Shown in pieces: positions 1-8,126 of a DNA stretch of 64,000 bases; the stretch's first letter is position 1, and every line of letters begins with the position of its first letter. The position numbers and the translations under genes were made by a program. The DNA is from Campylobacter concisus (lineage in GTDB: Bacteria > Campylobacterota > Campylobacteria > Campylobacterales > Campylobacteraceae): positions 248,001 through 312,000 of the forward strand of contig NZ_NDYP01000002.1 in NCBI RefSeq assembly GCF_002165775.1. The letters are read 5' to 3'. The notes beneath the pieces were generated by a model. That model was not told the DNA's origin. It ran no database searches and worked only from the letters and a program-made list of their open reading frames with translations.

Positions 1-1
1 A

Positions 2-754
2 AGCGTCACTCCACATCTTGGGGCAAATACGCTTGAATCGCAGCGAAATATCGCAGTAGAGGCAGTCGAGCAAGCTATTTTATCAGCTCGCGGTATAAGC
101 TATCCAAATGCGTTAAATTTACCTATAAAAACAGAAGATCTACCGCCATTTGTTGAGCCTTATATCGATCTTACAAGCAAGATGGCATTTCTTGCTGCAC
201 AGATCAATAAAAGCGCTATCAAGGCTATCCGCATAGAAACTCACGGTCAAATCAGCGAATACGCAAATTCACTACTAACATTTGCCATAGTTGGTGCACT
301 AAAAGAGAGTCTAGGTGATGCGATAAACTACGTAAATGCCAAATTTTTATGCGATGAAAAAGGCATAGTAACAGAAACCATTGCTGGTGGTGATAGCATT
401 TTTAAAAATAAAATCACTGTTCGCATCACGACCGAAAAAGGCATCGCAACAGTTGGTGGCACGGTATTTGGTGAAAATCAGCAACGTATCGTAACAATAA
501 ATGGATTTAAGACCGACTTTAAGCCAAAAGGTAAGATGATCATCTTTAAAAACCATGATGTGCCAGGCGTTATTGCTCAGATTAGTAAAATTTTAGCTGA
601 CGAGAAGATAAACATTGCAGACTTCCGCCTTGGTAGAGATGATCACAATATGGCACTTGCTGTTATCTTGGTTGATGAACATATAAAAGCAGAAACGTTA
701 GAGAGACTAAACGCACTTGAAGCTTGTGTTTGGGCTCAATACGCAGTTATATAA
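2..754 (+). CDS. serA: D-3-phosphoglycerate dehydrogenase, C-terminal part (5' end outside window)
   Basis: The reading frame is open from base 2, so the gene begins before the window. The first visible residues contain TPHLGANTLESQ, the SerA-type motif (TPHLGAST in many homologues) near the end of the NAD-binding domain. Roughly the last 75 residues form an ACT domain (VPGVIAQISKILADEKINIA), as expected for long-form SerA enzymes, with an intervening ASB-type domain. The enzyme oxidises 3-phosphoglycerate to 3-phosphohydroxypyruvate, the first step of serine synthesis in the cytoplasm; the ACT domain usually senses serine. efp follows after 19 bases and could be cotranscribed. An internal ATG at 182 is not the real start, because homology continues upstream of it. 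Confidence 0.92.
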   Translation, partial: SVTPHLGANTLESQRNIAVEAVEQAILSARGISYPNALNLPIKTEDLPPFVEPYIDLTSKMAFLAAQINKSAIKAIRIETHGQISEYANSLLTFAIVGALKESLGDAINYVNAKFLCDEKGIVTETIAGGDSIFKNKITVRITTEKGIATVGGTVFGENQQRIVTINGFKTDFKPKGKMIIFKNHDVPGVIAQISKILADEKINIADFRLGRDDHNMALAVILVDEHIKAETLERLNALEACVWAQYAVI

Positions 755-773
755 AATTTTGAAAGGATAAAAA

Positions 774-1340
774 ATGGCTTCATATTCAATGGGCGATCTA
801 AAAAAAGGGCTAAAGATCGAGATCGATGGCGTTCCTTATAAAATCGTAGAATATCAACACGTTAAACCGGGCAAAGGTGCAGCTTTTGTTCGTGCAAAAA
901 TCAAATCTTTTATCGACGGAAAAGTGCTTGAAAAGACTTTTCATGCAGGCGATAAATGCGAGCAACCACATCTTGAAGAAAAAGAGATGCAGTATCTTTA
1001 TGATGATGGTGAGTATTGTCAATTTATGGATACAGTTACTTATGAGCAAGTTGCTATCAGCGACGAGGATGTGGGTGATGTTAAAAAATGGATGATCGAT
1101 GGCATGATGGTTGAAATTTTATTTCACAATGGCAATGCGATCGGCGTTGAAGTGCCACAAGTAGTTGAGCTAAAGATAGTTGAGACTCCACCAAATTTCA
1201 AGGGTGATACGCAAGGCGGTAAAAAGCCAGCTACTCTTGAGAGTGGCGCGGTAGTTCAGATACCATTTCACGTACTTGAGGGCGAAGTAATTCGTGTTGA
1301 TACAGTTCGTGGCGAGTATATCGAGCGTGCAAATAAATAA
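774..1340 (+). CDS. efp: Elongation factor P
   Basis: The 188-residue product has the usual EF-P length and three-domain layout: an N-terminal KOW-like domain followed by two OB-fold domains. It binds between the P and E sites of the ribosome and relieves stalling at polyproline stretches. The tip loop reads [12 protein letters not shown], with Lys34 at the position that EpmA lysylates in many bacteria. The C-terminal signature region ([18 protein letters not shown]) is present. A ribosome binding site (GAAAGGAT) precedes the ATG. No modification enzyme (epmA/epmB) is visible in the window, so modification cannot be judged. Confidence 0.95.
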   Translation: MASYSMGDLKKGLKIEIDGVPYKIVEYQHVKPGKGAAFVRAKIKSFIDGKVLEKTFHAGDKCEQPHLEEKEMQYLYDDGEYCQFMDTVTYEQVAISDEDVGDVKKWMIDGMMVEILFHNGNAIGVEVPQVVELKIVETPPNFKGDTQGGKKPATLESGAVVQIPFHVLEGEVIRVDTVRGEYIERANK

Positions 1341-1649
1341 AGCAGCTTAATATTTCTTGCTAAATTTATGTTTAGTAAATCTAATGCTTAGCTAAAGTCA
1401 CTATTTAAAAAGTATTGGCTTTAGCAAAAAAACTTCATTTCTACATTGTGAAATTTCAAACAGTGTTAGCTTAGAATACACAAAATTTTTATATTTTATA
1501 AAAATCCAAATATAGCCAAATATCAGCTCATAAAATTTTTAAGAATCAAAAAATATATAAAAAAATGAAAATTCTTAGCGAGATAAGTAAATGTTTTAAC
1601 TATAAAATTTTTATATTAGGATAGTAGAACCGTAAGTCAAAAACAGGGG
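1341..1649. other. AT-rich intergenic stretch between efp and the convergent selenoprotein gene
   Basis: No coding sequence could be supported here. The stretch contains an imperfect inverted repeat (GCTAAAGTCA / TGGCTTTAGC, about 1391-1425) just downstream of efp that could fold in the efp transcript, but no U-run follows it, so I do not call it a terminator. Confidence 0.5.
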
Positions 1650-1674
1650 AAAAACGAGACGGTTTCCCGTCTCG
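1650..1674 (-). terminator. Rho-independent terminator of the selW-like gene
   Basis: A perfect 8-bp stem (CGAGACGG 1655-1662, CCGTCTCG 1667-1674) with a 4-base loop lies just beyond the stop codon of the minus-strand selenoprotein gene. Read on the minus strand it is followed directly by five T residues, the classic intrinsic terminator layout. It supports transcription through the UGA-containing gene. Confidence 0.8.
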
Positions 1675-1684
1675 GTAGCTAGCA

Positions 1685-1942
1685 TTAAGCCGACTTTTCT
1701 TTGAGATATTTGTTTATAAGAGTTGTGATCTCTTCACCGTGAGGAAATCTCGCTTCATCATTTCCGATGCGATCTTTCTTAGAAAATATAACATCTCCAT
1801 TAACCTCGACGATGAAATTTCCACCATCACCTATAACCTTTTCGACTCTTGCATCACTAAAGTTCGCTTTTATTTCATCTTCTACACGAGAAGCTACCGG
1901 ACGATAGTTTCAAGAGTTGCAGTAAATAATTTTTACTTGCAT
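1685..1942 (-). CDS. SelW/Rdx-family selenoprotein, selenocysteine at an in-frame UGA
   Basis: The 85-codon frame begins ATG at 1942 behind a good ribosome binding site (AAGGA) and is interrupted only by TGA at 1910-1912, codon 11. Read as selenocysteine (U), the N-terminus is MQVKIIYCNSUNYRP, giving the CxxU redox motif of the SelW/Rdx thioredoxin-like family right after the first beta strand. The rest (GDGGNFIVEVNGDVIFSKK, then a C-terminal helix) fits the family, and total length is normal for it. A hairpin suited to be a bacterial SECIS element lies just after the UGA, and an intrinsic terminator follows the stop. Two other UGA-read genes in this window show that the organism decodes selenocysteine. 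The substrate of the family is not established; a thiol redox role is inferred. A gene caller that treats UGA as stop will miss it. Confidence 0.88.
1879..1893 (-). promoter_or_regulatory. Putative SECIS hairpin of the selW-like gene
   Basis: On the minus strand CUUCU-CGUGU-AGAAG forms a perfect 5-bp stem with a G/U-containing 5-base loop. The loop begins 21 nt after the UGA, within the distance expected for bacterial SECIS elements, which place a GU-bearing apical loop inside the coding region to recruit SelB. A competing hairpin (1891-1912, 9-bp stem with one A-C mismatch, loop GUCC) includes the GA of the UGA itself; its loop is closer to the UGA than usual, so the first is preferred. Confidence 0.6.
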
Positions 1943-2026
1943 GCTCTGTCCTTTCTTGTGAAATAAGCCAACATTATATAGAATTTTACTTAACAAATAA
2001 AACATATTATTGTAAAGGATAAATTT

Positions 2027-2578
2027 ATGAAAAAAGTTGCTGTGATTTTAGCTGAAGGATTTGAGGAGATAGAAGCACTAACTTCTGTTGATGTTTTACG
2101 TAGAGCTGGAGCGATAGCTTCTATTATTGGGCTAAATGACGTAAACATTAAAGGATGCCACAATATATGTGTAAAAGCCGATGTGACACTTCGCGAGATG
2201 AAAGAGCTAGACTACGATGCGATCGTCCTTCCTGGTGGACTTCCAGGAGCTAGCAATCTAGCAAACGATACAAGGCTCAAAGCAATTTTGCAAAATTTTG
2301 ATAAAAGCAATAAGCTTATTTGTGCCATTTGTGCTGCTCCTATGGTGCTTGAGAGTGCTGGTGTGCTAAAAGATCATTTTGTTTGTTATCCAGGATTCGA
2401 AGAAAATGTAAGAAGCGATAAAAGAGGCTACATGAGCGATAAAAACGTGCTAAAAGATCAAAACATCATCACAGGAAAGGGTCCTGCATTTTCAATGGAA
2501 TTTGCACTTTTTATAGTTAAAAATTTACTTGGCGATGAAGCCTATCTTCAAGTAAAGAATGATTTACTTTATAAATAG
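2027..2578 (+). CDS. DJ-1/PfpI (YajL/ThiJ) family protein
   Basis: The 183-residue length matches the single-domain DJ-1 family. The nucleophile-elbow signature is visible as ICAICAAP, with Cys102 as the expected reactive cysteine, and an N-terminal AEGFEEIE segment supplies the glutamate (Glu16) that pairs with it in the family. Family members act as small cytoplasmic stress proteins; deglycase, chaperone and glyoxalase activities have been proposed. The gene stands alone between the SelW-like gene (divergent) and the RRM gene, with a ribosome binding site (AAAGGAT) before the ATG. Confidence 0.9.
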   Translation: MKKVAVILAEGFEEIEALTSVDVLRRAGAIASIIGLNDVNIKGCHNICVKADVTLREMKELDYDAIVLPGGLPGASNLANDTRLKAILQNFDKSNKLICAICAAPMVLESAGVLKDHFVCYPGFEENVRSDKRGYMSDKNVLKDQNIITGKGPAFSMEFALFIVKNLLGDEAYLQVKNDLLYK

Positions 2579-2801
2579 CTTATAAAGATAAAATAGTTTT
2601 TTATTTAATTATTCTTTTTAAACTTAAGATTAGATTTTGTTTAGTGATAGTTATAAAAGTTCTATATATACGAGCTTGTAGCTTTTAAGAATATTTTTCA
2701 AAAAAATATAATAAATTTTTGATTTTTTACATCTTTTTGACGAAAATTAGCTATTATCACACTAACCGAATAAATCGGTAATTTTTTTAAGGAACACTCC
2801 T

Positions 2802-3047
2802 GTGAATATTTATGTAGGAAATTTGTCGTATAGAACGACAGAGGCAGAATTGAAGGAAGCTTTTGCACAATTTGGTGAAGTAAAGCGCGCAAAGATCGTA
2901 AAAGATAGAGAAACTGACCGCTCAAAGGGTTTTGGTTTTGTTGAGATGGATGACGCAAATGAAGGACAAAGAGCCATAGACGGGCTAAATGAAAAAGAAC
3001 TAGGCGGACGTACTTTAAGGGTAAATGAGGCCAGACCAAGGGATTAA
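2802..3047 (+). CDS. Small RRM-domain RNA-binding protein (GTG start)
   Basis: The 81-residue protein is a single RNA recognition motif. RNP2 is IYVGNL (residues 3-8) and RNP1 is KGFGFVEM (residues 42-49), with aromatic residues that stack on RNA bases. It lacks the glycine-rich tail of cyanobacterial Rbp proteins. The start is GTG at 2802, supported by AAGGAAC upstream; the sequence MNIYVGNL fits the family from its first residue. Its 3' end overlaps the next gene by 23 bases, so the two are probably translated together. RNA targets are unknown. Confidence 0.92.
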   Translation: MNIYVGNLSYRTTEAELKEAFAQFGEVKRAKIVKDRETDRSKGFGFVEMDDANEGQRAIDGLNEKELGGRTLRVNEARPRD

Positions 3048-3915
3048 TGACTATTTGCCACCAAATGGTGGCATAGTATCCCGCATAGCTCCTACGCCTA
3101 GTGGGTTTTTGCATGCTGGTAACGCTTATAACTTCATCCTAACTTATCTTTTGACACGTTCAGTAAGTGGCATTTTGCACTTACGTATTGATGACTATGA
3201 CCTTAGTAGATACCGGCGCGAGTTCGTTCAAAATATCTTTGATGTTTTAGAATTTTTGGGGCTTGAATGCGATAAAGGGCCTGTCTACACGAGTGATTTT
3301 GAGCAAAATTTTAGCTTTAAAGTAAGAGCTAAAAGATACGAAGATGTACTTAAAAAACTAGATGAAATTTATATCTGTGAATGTTCAAGGACTACAAAAG
3401 GTGCCTATAAAAACGACATTTACACAAAAATATGCAAAGATAAAAACCTAAAATTTATAAAAGATAAAACCGCCATTAGATTAAACATTGATGAAGACGA
3501 TGAGCTTGGCAAGGCTGTATCAGCGCAGATGGGCGATTTTGTAATTTATAAAAAGGATTTTACTCCAGCTTATAATTTTGCAAGTGTGATAGATGATGAG
3601 GATATGGGCGTAAATTTGGTTGTTAGAGGGGAAGATCTGCTACCTTGTACACTAGCTCAAAGATACATCGCAAAAAGGCTAAAATTTAACTTCTCAGAGG
3701 CAACTTTTATTCATCATAAGCTGCTTTTAAAAGATGGCAAAAAACTATCCAAAAGTTCAAAATCACCGCCAATCGATCTAAGATCTAATCCGCAAATCTA
3801 TTACAAAATATTAGCAAATGATCTTGGATTGGATATAAAGTCAACAGATAAAATTTCAAATCTTCTTTACGAGTTTAAGCTAAAAAATATAGCTAAAAAT
3901 TTTTGCAAAGTATGA
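3025..3915 (+). CDS. gluQ: Glutamyl-tRNA synthetase-like protein, GluQ type
   Basis: The 296-residue protein has the catalytic core of a class I glutamyl-tRNA synthetase: TPSGFLHAGNAYNF (HIGH-like motif) near residue 24 and KKLSKSSK (KMSKS-like) near residue 245. It ends without the anticodon-binding domain of full GltX. A CECS...Y...C pattern (about residues 118-140) matches the zinc site of glutamyl-queuosine tRNA(Asp) synthetases, which attach glutamate to queuosine at tRNA-Asp position 34. It overlaps the RRM gene by 23 bases. The start at 3025 is the first plausible ATG; the conserved part begins about 18 residues later, so a slightly later start is possible. GluQ is preferred over a truncated GltX paralogue. 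Confidence 0.75.
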   Translation: MRPDQGINDYLPPNGGIVSRIAPTPSGFLHAGNAYNFILTYLLTRSVSGILHLRIDDYDLSRYRREFVQNIFDVLEFLGLECDKGPVYTSDFEQNFSFKVRAKRYEDVLKKLDEIYICECSRTTKGAYKNDIYTKICKDKNLKFIKDKTAIRLNIDEDDELGKAVSAQMGDFVIYKKDFTPAYNFASVIDDEDMGVNLVVRGEDLLPCTLAQRYIAKRLKFNFSEATFIHHKLLLKDGKKLSKSSKSPPIDLRSNPQIYYKILANDLGLDIKSTDKISNLLYEFKLKNIAKNFCKV

Positions 3916-3988
3916 GCTAAATTTATACTGTATATGCAGTTTATCCCCGCCTTGATCTTTTGCTTTGATTAGCCATGTATTGCTTTGA

Positions 3989-4852
3989 TTATTTGAGCTT
4001 TGTCTCAAAAAATGCACTAAAAAGCGAGTTTATGCCTTGCTTTGTAAATTTCTCCATTATCTTTTCGATCTGCGGTTTTTCTTGCCAGACGGGCTCATCT
4101 ACGAGGCTCATTTTTGCTAGCTCATTTTGAGCGTCTATGTAGCTGCCAAGGCTATCAATTAGCCCAATTTTTAGGGCGTTGTGTGCCAAAAAGACCCTTG
4201 CATTTGCCCACTCGTCTTTTTTCTTGATGTCTAAATTTCTAGCCTCCGCCACGTCACTTACAAAGAGCATGTAAGCGTCATTTACGAGCCCTTGCAAGCT
4301 CTCACGCTCCTGCTTGCTCCAGCTCCTCATAAATGTGCCAGCCTCTTTAAACTCGCCAGCTTTCACCACCTGCTCGCTCACGCCTAAATTTTTGGCTAAA
4401 TTTTCGATGTTTGCCCCTTGCATGATGACGCCGATCGAGCCTATGAAAGCGCCCGGGTTTGCAATGATAGTATCAGCATTTACGCCAGCGTAGTAGCTGC
4501 CGCTTGCCATGTTGCCAGCTGCGTATGCGAGTACTTTTTTGCTCTCTTTTAGTCGCTTGACTGCCATAGCTAGCTCCACGCTTGGACTTAGCGCACCGCC
4601 TGGGCTGTCGATGTAGAGCAGCACGCCTTTGATGTTGTTATCCAGCCTTGCTTTTTCGAGCGCATCTAAAATTTCGCTTGTGTCCATTATCGTGCCTGTG
4701 ATGTCGATGCGGGCTAAATTTGGCTCTTTCATCTTACCATCTGGCGCAAATACGAAAAATAAGATCAGTAAAAATATGATCGCCTTAAAGTAGTTGCTGA
4801 TAAATTTAAAAATTCCCAAAATTCCTCTAAAAATAAGCCTTAAAATTTGCAA
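3989..4852 (-). CDS. sppA: Signal peptide peptidase SppA (S49 family)
   Basis: The 287-residue protein has one N-terminal membrane anchor (about residues 20-36) and a periplasmic serine protease domain of short-form SppA size. IDSPGG (81-86), NMASGSYYAG with likely nucleophile Ser117, and GEFKEAG with likely general-base Lys169 match the Ser/Lys dyad of the family. It degrades signal peptides left in the membrane after export. It overlaps the upstream amidohydrolase gene by 13 bases. This pairing next to aroQ is also known in C. jejuni. Confidence 0.93.
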   Translation of the reverse strand: MQILRLIFRGILGIFKFISNYFKAIIFLLILFFVFAPDGKMKEPNLARIDITGTIMDTSEILDALEKARLDNNIKGVLLYIDSPGGALSPSVELAMAVKRLKESKKVLAYAAGNMASGSYYAGVNADTIIANPGAFIGSIGVIMQGANIENLAKNLGVSEQVVKAGEFKEAGTFMRSWSKQERESLQGLVNDAYMLFVSDVAEARNLDIKKKDEWANARVFLAHNALKIGLIDSLGSYIDAQNELAKMSLVDEPVWQEKPQIEKIMEKFTKQGINSLFSAFFETKLK

Positions 4853-6057
4853 ATTTTGCCTCCAATATATAGTTTTTTGGCTTCATTTGTGTGAAGTATG
4901 AGCTGCAAAATTAGCTCGCTGTCATCGCACTCTAGGTCGCTATAGATTGCGATATCAGCTGCACGTCCTGCCTTTATCTCGCCGTTATTTGTCCTAAGTG
5001 CCTTTGCGCCACCATGCGTTGCAGCGACAAAAAGCCTAGTGGCAAGCTCGTTTAGATCAAGGCTAGCGTGGGTAAATAGGGCAGCCCTTAGTTCATGCCA
5101 GAAATTTAGGCTGATATTTGAGCTAAGGCCATCTGTACCGATATTTAGGCTGACATCATTTTTAAAAATTTCTTTTAAATTTAACGCCTTTTTGCCAAGC
5201 AGTCTATTTGAAACGGCACAGTGTGTCACGCTGTGATAGGGCTTAAATTTAGCAAAATCACTCACATAAACGCAGTGCGTAAAGAGCGTATTTATCTCAC
5301 GAAACATCTCAAAATAGCTCTTCGTGTCATACATTGGCTTTGGGGCCGGATTAAATCTTAAAAGATGTTTTTTAAACCCTCCGGTGCCACGCTCTAACCA
5401 CTGCTTTTCAGCCTTGCTCTCTAAAAAGTGCGTGCTTACAAGTAGCTCATCTTTTTTAGCCATTTCAAGGGCGGCTTTGGCGAGCTTGGGGTGCACAGAG
5501 TAGGGTGAGTGCAGCGAGATAGCTGGGGTGAAATTTTTACTTTTATAGCCCTTTGTCTTTTCAAATTTGGCTAAGAAATTTTGTAAATTTTGTTCGCACA
5601 GCTGCTCGTTTGAGCCTAAAATTTCACTAAAAAGCACGACTTTTAGTGGGCTAGCGGCTAAAATTTCAAGATCCGAGCCAAAGCTAGATATCTCGCCAAT
5701 GGTGCAAACTCCGCTTTTTAGCATCGAATTTATAGCTTCATTCATCGCCTTTTTAGCATCCATCTTAGCTAGCTCACCACCTTTATCGATGATGGAGCCA
5801 AGCCATTTTATAAAATCACCACATTTTAGGGTGCTGACGTTTGAGCTAAACTCCAAATGAACGTGCGAGTTTATAAAGGCTGGGGCAACCACGCTATCAT
5901 CAAAGTCACAAATTTTAGCCTCTTTAAATTTCTTTTGCGCCTCTTTTTCGTTTAAAATTTCTAAAATTTTACCCTCATCAATGACAACACAAGAATTTTT
6001 AAAAATTTTTGGATTTTCTCCGCCAGTGATGATCTTTTTTGCTTTTAGAATTTCCAT
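4840..6057 (-). CDS. mqnX: Amidohydrolase, probable aminofutalosine deaminase
   Basis: The 405-residue protein is a metal-dependent amidohydrolase: a small beta domain, then NSHVHLEF with the metal-binding HxH (His65, His67), and downstream histidines and an aspartate (SLHSPYSVHP, STHFLES, GTDGLSSN). In Campylobacterota, proteins of this subgroup beside aroQ and sppA are assigned to the futalosine route of menaquinone synthesis, deaminating aminodeoxyfutalosine. The exact substrate cannot be proved from sequence alone; related chlorohydrolases and S-adenosylhomocysteine deaminases share these motifs. It is divergent from aroQ, with an 84-base shared upstream region. Confidence 0.72.
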   Translation of the reverse strand: MEILKAKKIITGGENPKIFKNSCVVIDEGKILEILNEKEAQKKFKEAKICDFDDSVVAPAFINSHVHLEFSSNVSTLKCGDFIKWLGSIIDKGGELAKMDAKKAMNEAINSMLKSGVCTIGEISSFGSDLEILAASPLKVVLFSEILGSNEQLCEQNLQNFLAKFEKTKGYKSKNFTPAISLHSPYSVHPKLAKAALEMAKKDELLVSTHFLESKAEKQWLERGTGGFKKHLLRFNPAPKPMYDTKSYFEMFREINTLFTHCVYVSDFAKFKPYHSVTHCAVSNRLLGKKALNLKEIFKNDVSLNIGTDGLSSNISLNFWHELRAALFTHASLDLNELATRLFVAATHGGAKALRTNNGEIKAGRAADIAIYSDLECDDSELILQLILHTNEAKKLYIGGKICKF

Positions 6058-6141
6058 TTTTGGCCTTAAATTTTTGTTATTGTAGCGAAAATTTAGGAAC
6101 GAAAATGTATAATTTAGGCTATTTAATCAAAAAGGAGTGAC

Positions 6142-6621
6142 ATGGATAAGAAGCTAAAAATAATGGTTATCCAAGGCCCAAATATCAACATGCTTGGCGC
6201 TAGAGAGCCAGGAATTTACGGCGTTATGAAGATGGAGGACATCCACTCTCAAATGAAGATTGTCGCCGATCAAAATGACGTCGAGATCGAGTTTTTTCAA
6301 AGCAACCTTGAGGGTGAGCTAGTTGATAAGATCCAAGAGTGTTTGGGCGATGCAGACGGCATCATCATAAACCCAGCTGCCTACACTCACACATCTATCG
6401 CTATCCGCGATGCGCTAAGTGCGGTTGCGCTGCCAGTTATTGAGGTGCATATCAGCAACGTTTATAGAAGAGAAGAGTTCCGCCATAAAAGCCTCATTGC
6501 GCCAGTTGCAGCAGGTCAGATCGTGGGTTTTGGACCAGTTGGCTATCATTTAGCAATGATAGGAATGCTTCAAATTTTTGAGCAGATAAAAGCAGTAAGA
6601 GCAAATCAAAACGCACAATGA
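6142..6621 (+). CDS. aroQ: Type II 3-dehydroquinate dehydratase
   Basis: The 159-residue length fits the type II enzyme, a dodecameric flavodoxin-like fold of the shikimate pathway. [18 protein letters not shown] carries the catalytic tyrosine loop, [16 protein letters not shown] holds substrate-binding residues, and VIEVHISN the catalytic histidine. It dehydrates 3-dehydroquinate to 3-dehydroshikimate in the cytoplasm. It leads an operon in which the next genes overlap (M24 peptidase by 4 bases), the same order as in C. jejuni. Confidence 0.95.
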   Translation: MDKKLKIMVIQGPNINMLGAREPGIYGVMKMEDIHSQMKIVADQNDVEIEFFQSNLEGELVDKIQECLGDADGIIINPAAYTHTSIAIRDALSAVALPVIEVHISNVYRREEFRHKSLIAPVAAGQIVGFGPVGYHLAMIGMLQIFEQIKAVRANQNAQ

Positions 6622-7643
6622 ATTTTATCTTAAAGGACGAAAACGCCGTATTTTACGAGTGCGGCTATAGCTGCGACAATGAGTTTTTGCTGTGTCTTGA
6701 CGGCGTGAAATACTTTTTCACGGATGCGAGGTATTACTTCGAGGCAAAAAGCTGCGTAAATGCTGGTGTGGTCGTTCTTTTGGCACAAAGAAATTTAATA
6801 AGCGAGGTCAGAGCATTTTTAAGGAAAATAAAGCCAAGCAGCCTCGTTTTTAACCCTGACGAGTTAAGCTTAAGCGAGTTTAATGCACTTAGCAAGGGCT
6901 TTAAGATAAATTTCAAGCCAAAGGCAAATTTCTCTAGGCTAAAGAGAATTTGCAAGAGCGAAGATGAGATAAAAATTTTAAAAAAGGCTAGCGAATTTGG
7001 AGCAAAATGCTTTGATGAATTTGCCAAATTTGTCCGTGAAAATGGCGAAGGAATGAGCGAAAAAGAGCTTCATTTTAATGCTTCGCTCATATTTAGGCAA
7101 AAAAACGAGCTAGGTCTTAGCTTTGATCCGATCGTGGCGATAAACGAAAATGCCGCAAAGGCGCATGCGCTGCCTGGGGATAAAATTTTAAAAAAAGGCG
7201 ATTTGTTGCTACTTGATGCGGGGGTTAAATTTAACCGCTACTGCTCTGATCGCACTAGAACCGCTTGCTTTGATGAAAATTTTAACTTCTCAAAGGAGCA
7301 AAAATTTACAAACGCCAAGATGCAAGAAATTTACGAGATCGTAAAAGAGGCTCAGGCTGCTGCAATAAAGGTCGCTAGAGCTGGCATTAGGGCGTGCGAG
7401 ATAGACCTTGTAGCAAGAAATGTGATAGCAAAGGCTGGATATGAAAAGGCCTTTTTTCACTCGACAGGACATGGTGTGGGAGTCGATATACACGAGCTTC
7501 CAGTCATCTCAGCAAGAAGCGAAACGCTCATAAAAGAGGGCATGGTCTTTAGCGTGGAGCCTGGAATTTATCTAGAAAATGAATTTGGCGTACGCATCGA
7601 GGATGTGGTGGTCGCAAGAGAAGGTGGGTGCGAAATTTTATGA
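6618..7643 (+). CDS. pepQ: M24 family Xaa-Pro aminopeptidase
   Basis: The 341-residue protein has a small N-terminal domain and a pita-bread M24 metallopeptidase domain. Metal ligands are visible as [14 protein letters not shown] (two Asp), HSTGHGVG (His), EPGIYLE (Glu) and VRIEDVVV (Glu). It is expected to remove N-terminal residues preceding proline in the cytoplasm. It overlaps aroQ (4 bases) and folK (ATGA, 4 bases), indicating translational coupling. Whether it is an aminopeptidase P or a dipeptidase-type enzyme cannot be settled from the motifs, so the symbol is tentative. Confidence 0.85.
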   Translation: MNFILKDENAVFYECGYSCDNEFLLCLDGVKYFFTDARYYFEAKSCVNAGVVVLLAQRNLISEVRAFLRKIKPSSLVFNPDELSLSEFNALSKGFKINFKPKANFSRLKRICKSEDEIKILKKASEFGAKCFDEFAKFVRENGEGMSEKELHFNASLIFRQKNELGLSFDPIVAINENAAKAHALPGDKILKKGDLLLLDAGVKFNRYCSDRTRTACFDENFNFSKEQKFTNAKMQEIYEIVKEAQAAAIKVARAGIRACEIDLVARNVIAKAGYEKAFFHSTGHGVGVDIHELPVISARSETLIKEGMVFSVEPGIYLENEFGVRIEDVVVAREGGCEIL

Positions 7644-8116
7644 GGCTAGCTGGAGCAAGAAAGATCGCAAGAAGCCGTTTTTGCCCTAGTTTTTTTCATA
7701 AAAGAGATGAGTTTAAGTATGAGGCGCTAGTTGGTATGGGTGGCAACATCGGTGACAGCGCAAAGAGGTTTGATAGATTTATAAGAGCGATTACAAGTGA
7801 TAGCAGGTTTCATGTAGTTGAAGTCTCGCCGATCCTTATAAATGCGGCGTTTGGCTACGAAGTGCAGGATGATTTTAGTAACGCTGTTATAAATTTACAA
7901 ACATCTCTGGGGCCTAGAAATTTACTAAAAATTTTAAGGCACTATGAGAGTAAATTTAAGCGCGTGAGGACATTTAAAAATGCACCACGTACGCTTGATC
8001 TGGATATTTTGTATTTTAGTAAAAAAGTCTATAAAACGCCGCGTCTTATCGTCCCGCATCCAGGAGCCGATAAGAGGCTTAGCGTGATCGTGCCACTAGG
8101 GCTTATGAGAGGTTAA
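7640..8116 (+). CDS. folK: HPPK, folate biosynthesis pyrophosphokinase
   Basis: The product (158 residues from the ATG at 7640, which overlaps the M24 stop as ATGA) contains the HPPK signatures GMGGNIGDS near residue 38 and the ...RTLDLDILYF block that carries the magnesium-binding aspartates, followed by LIVPHPGADKR. HPPK transfers pyrophosphate from ATP to 6-hydroxymethyl-dihydropterin. About 30 residues precede the conserved core, longer than in E. coli FolK. An upstream in-frame GTG (7628) is a less likely start. It sits directly before flhF, as in C. jejuni. Confidence 0.9.
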   Translation: MRLAGARKIARSRFCPSFFHKRDEFKYEALVGMGGNIGDSAKRFDRFIRAITSDSRFHVVEVSPILINAAFGYEVQDDFSNAVINLQTSLGPRNLLKILRHYESKFKRVRTFKNAPRTLDLDILYFSKKVYKTPRLIVPHPGADKRLSVIVPLGLMRG

Positions 8117-8126
8117 AAGGATATAA

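Noticed and set aside
1739-1966. Plus-strand frame across the selW-like gene
   Set aside because: It is the antisense of the selenoprotein gene, has no ribosome binding site, and no recognisable composition.
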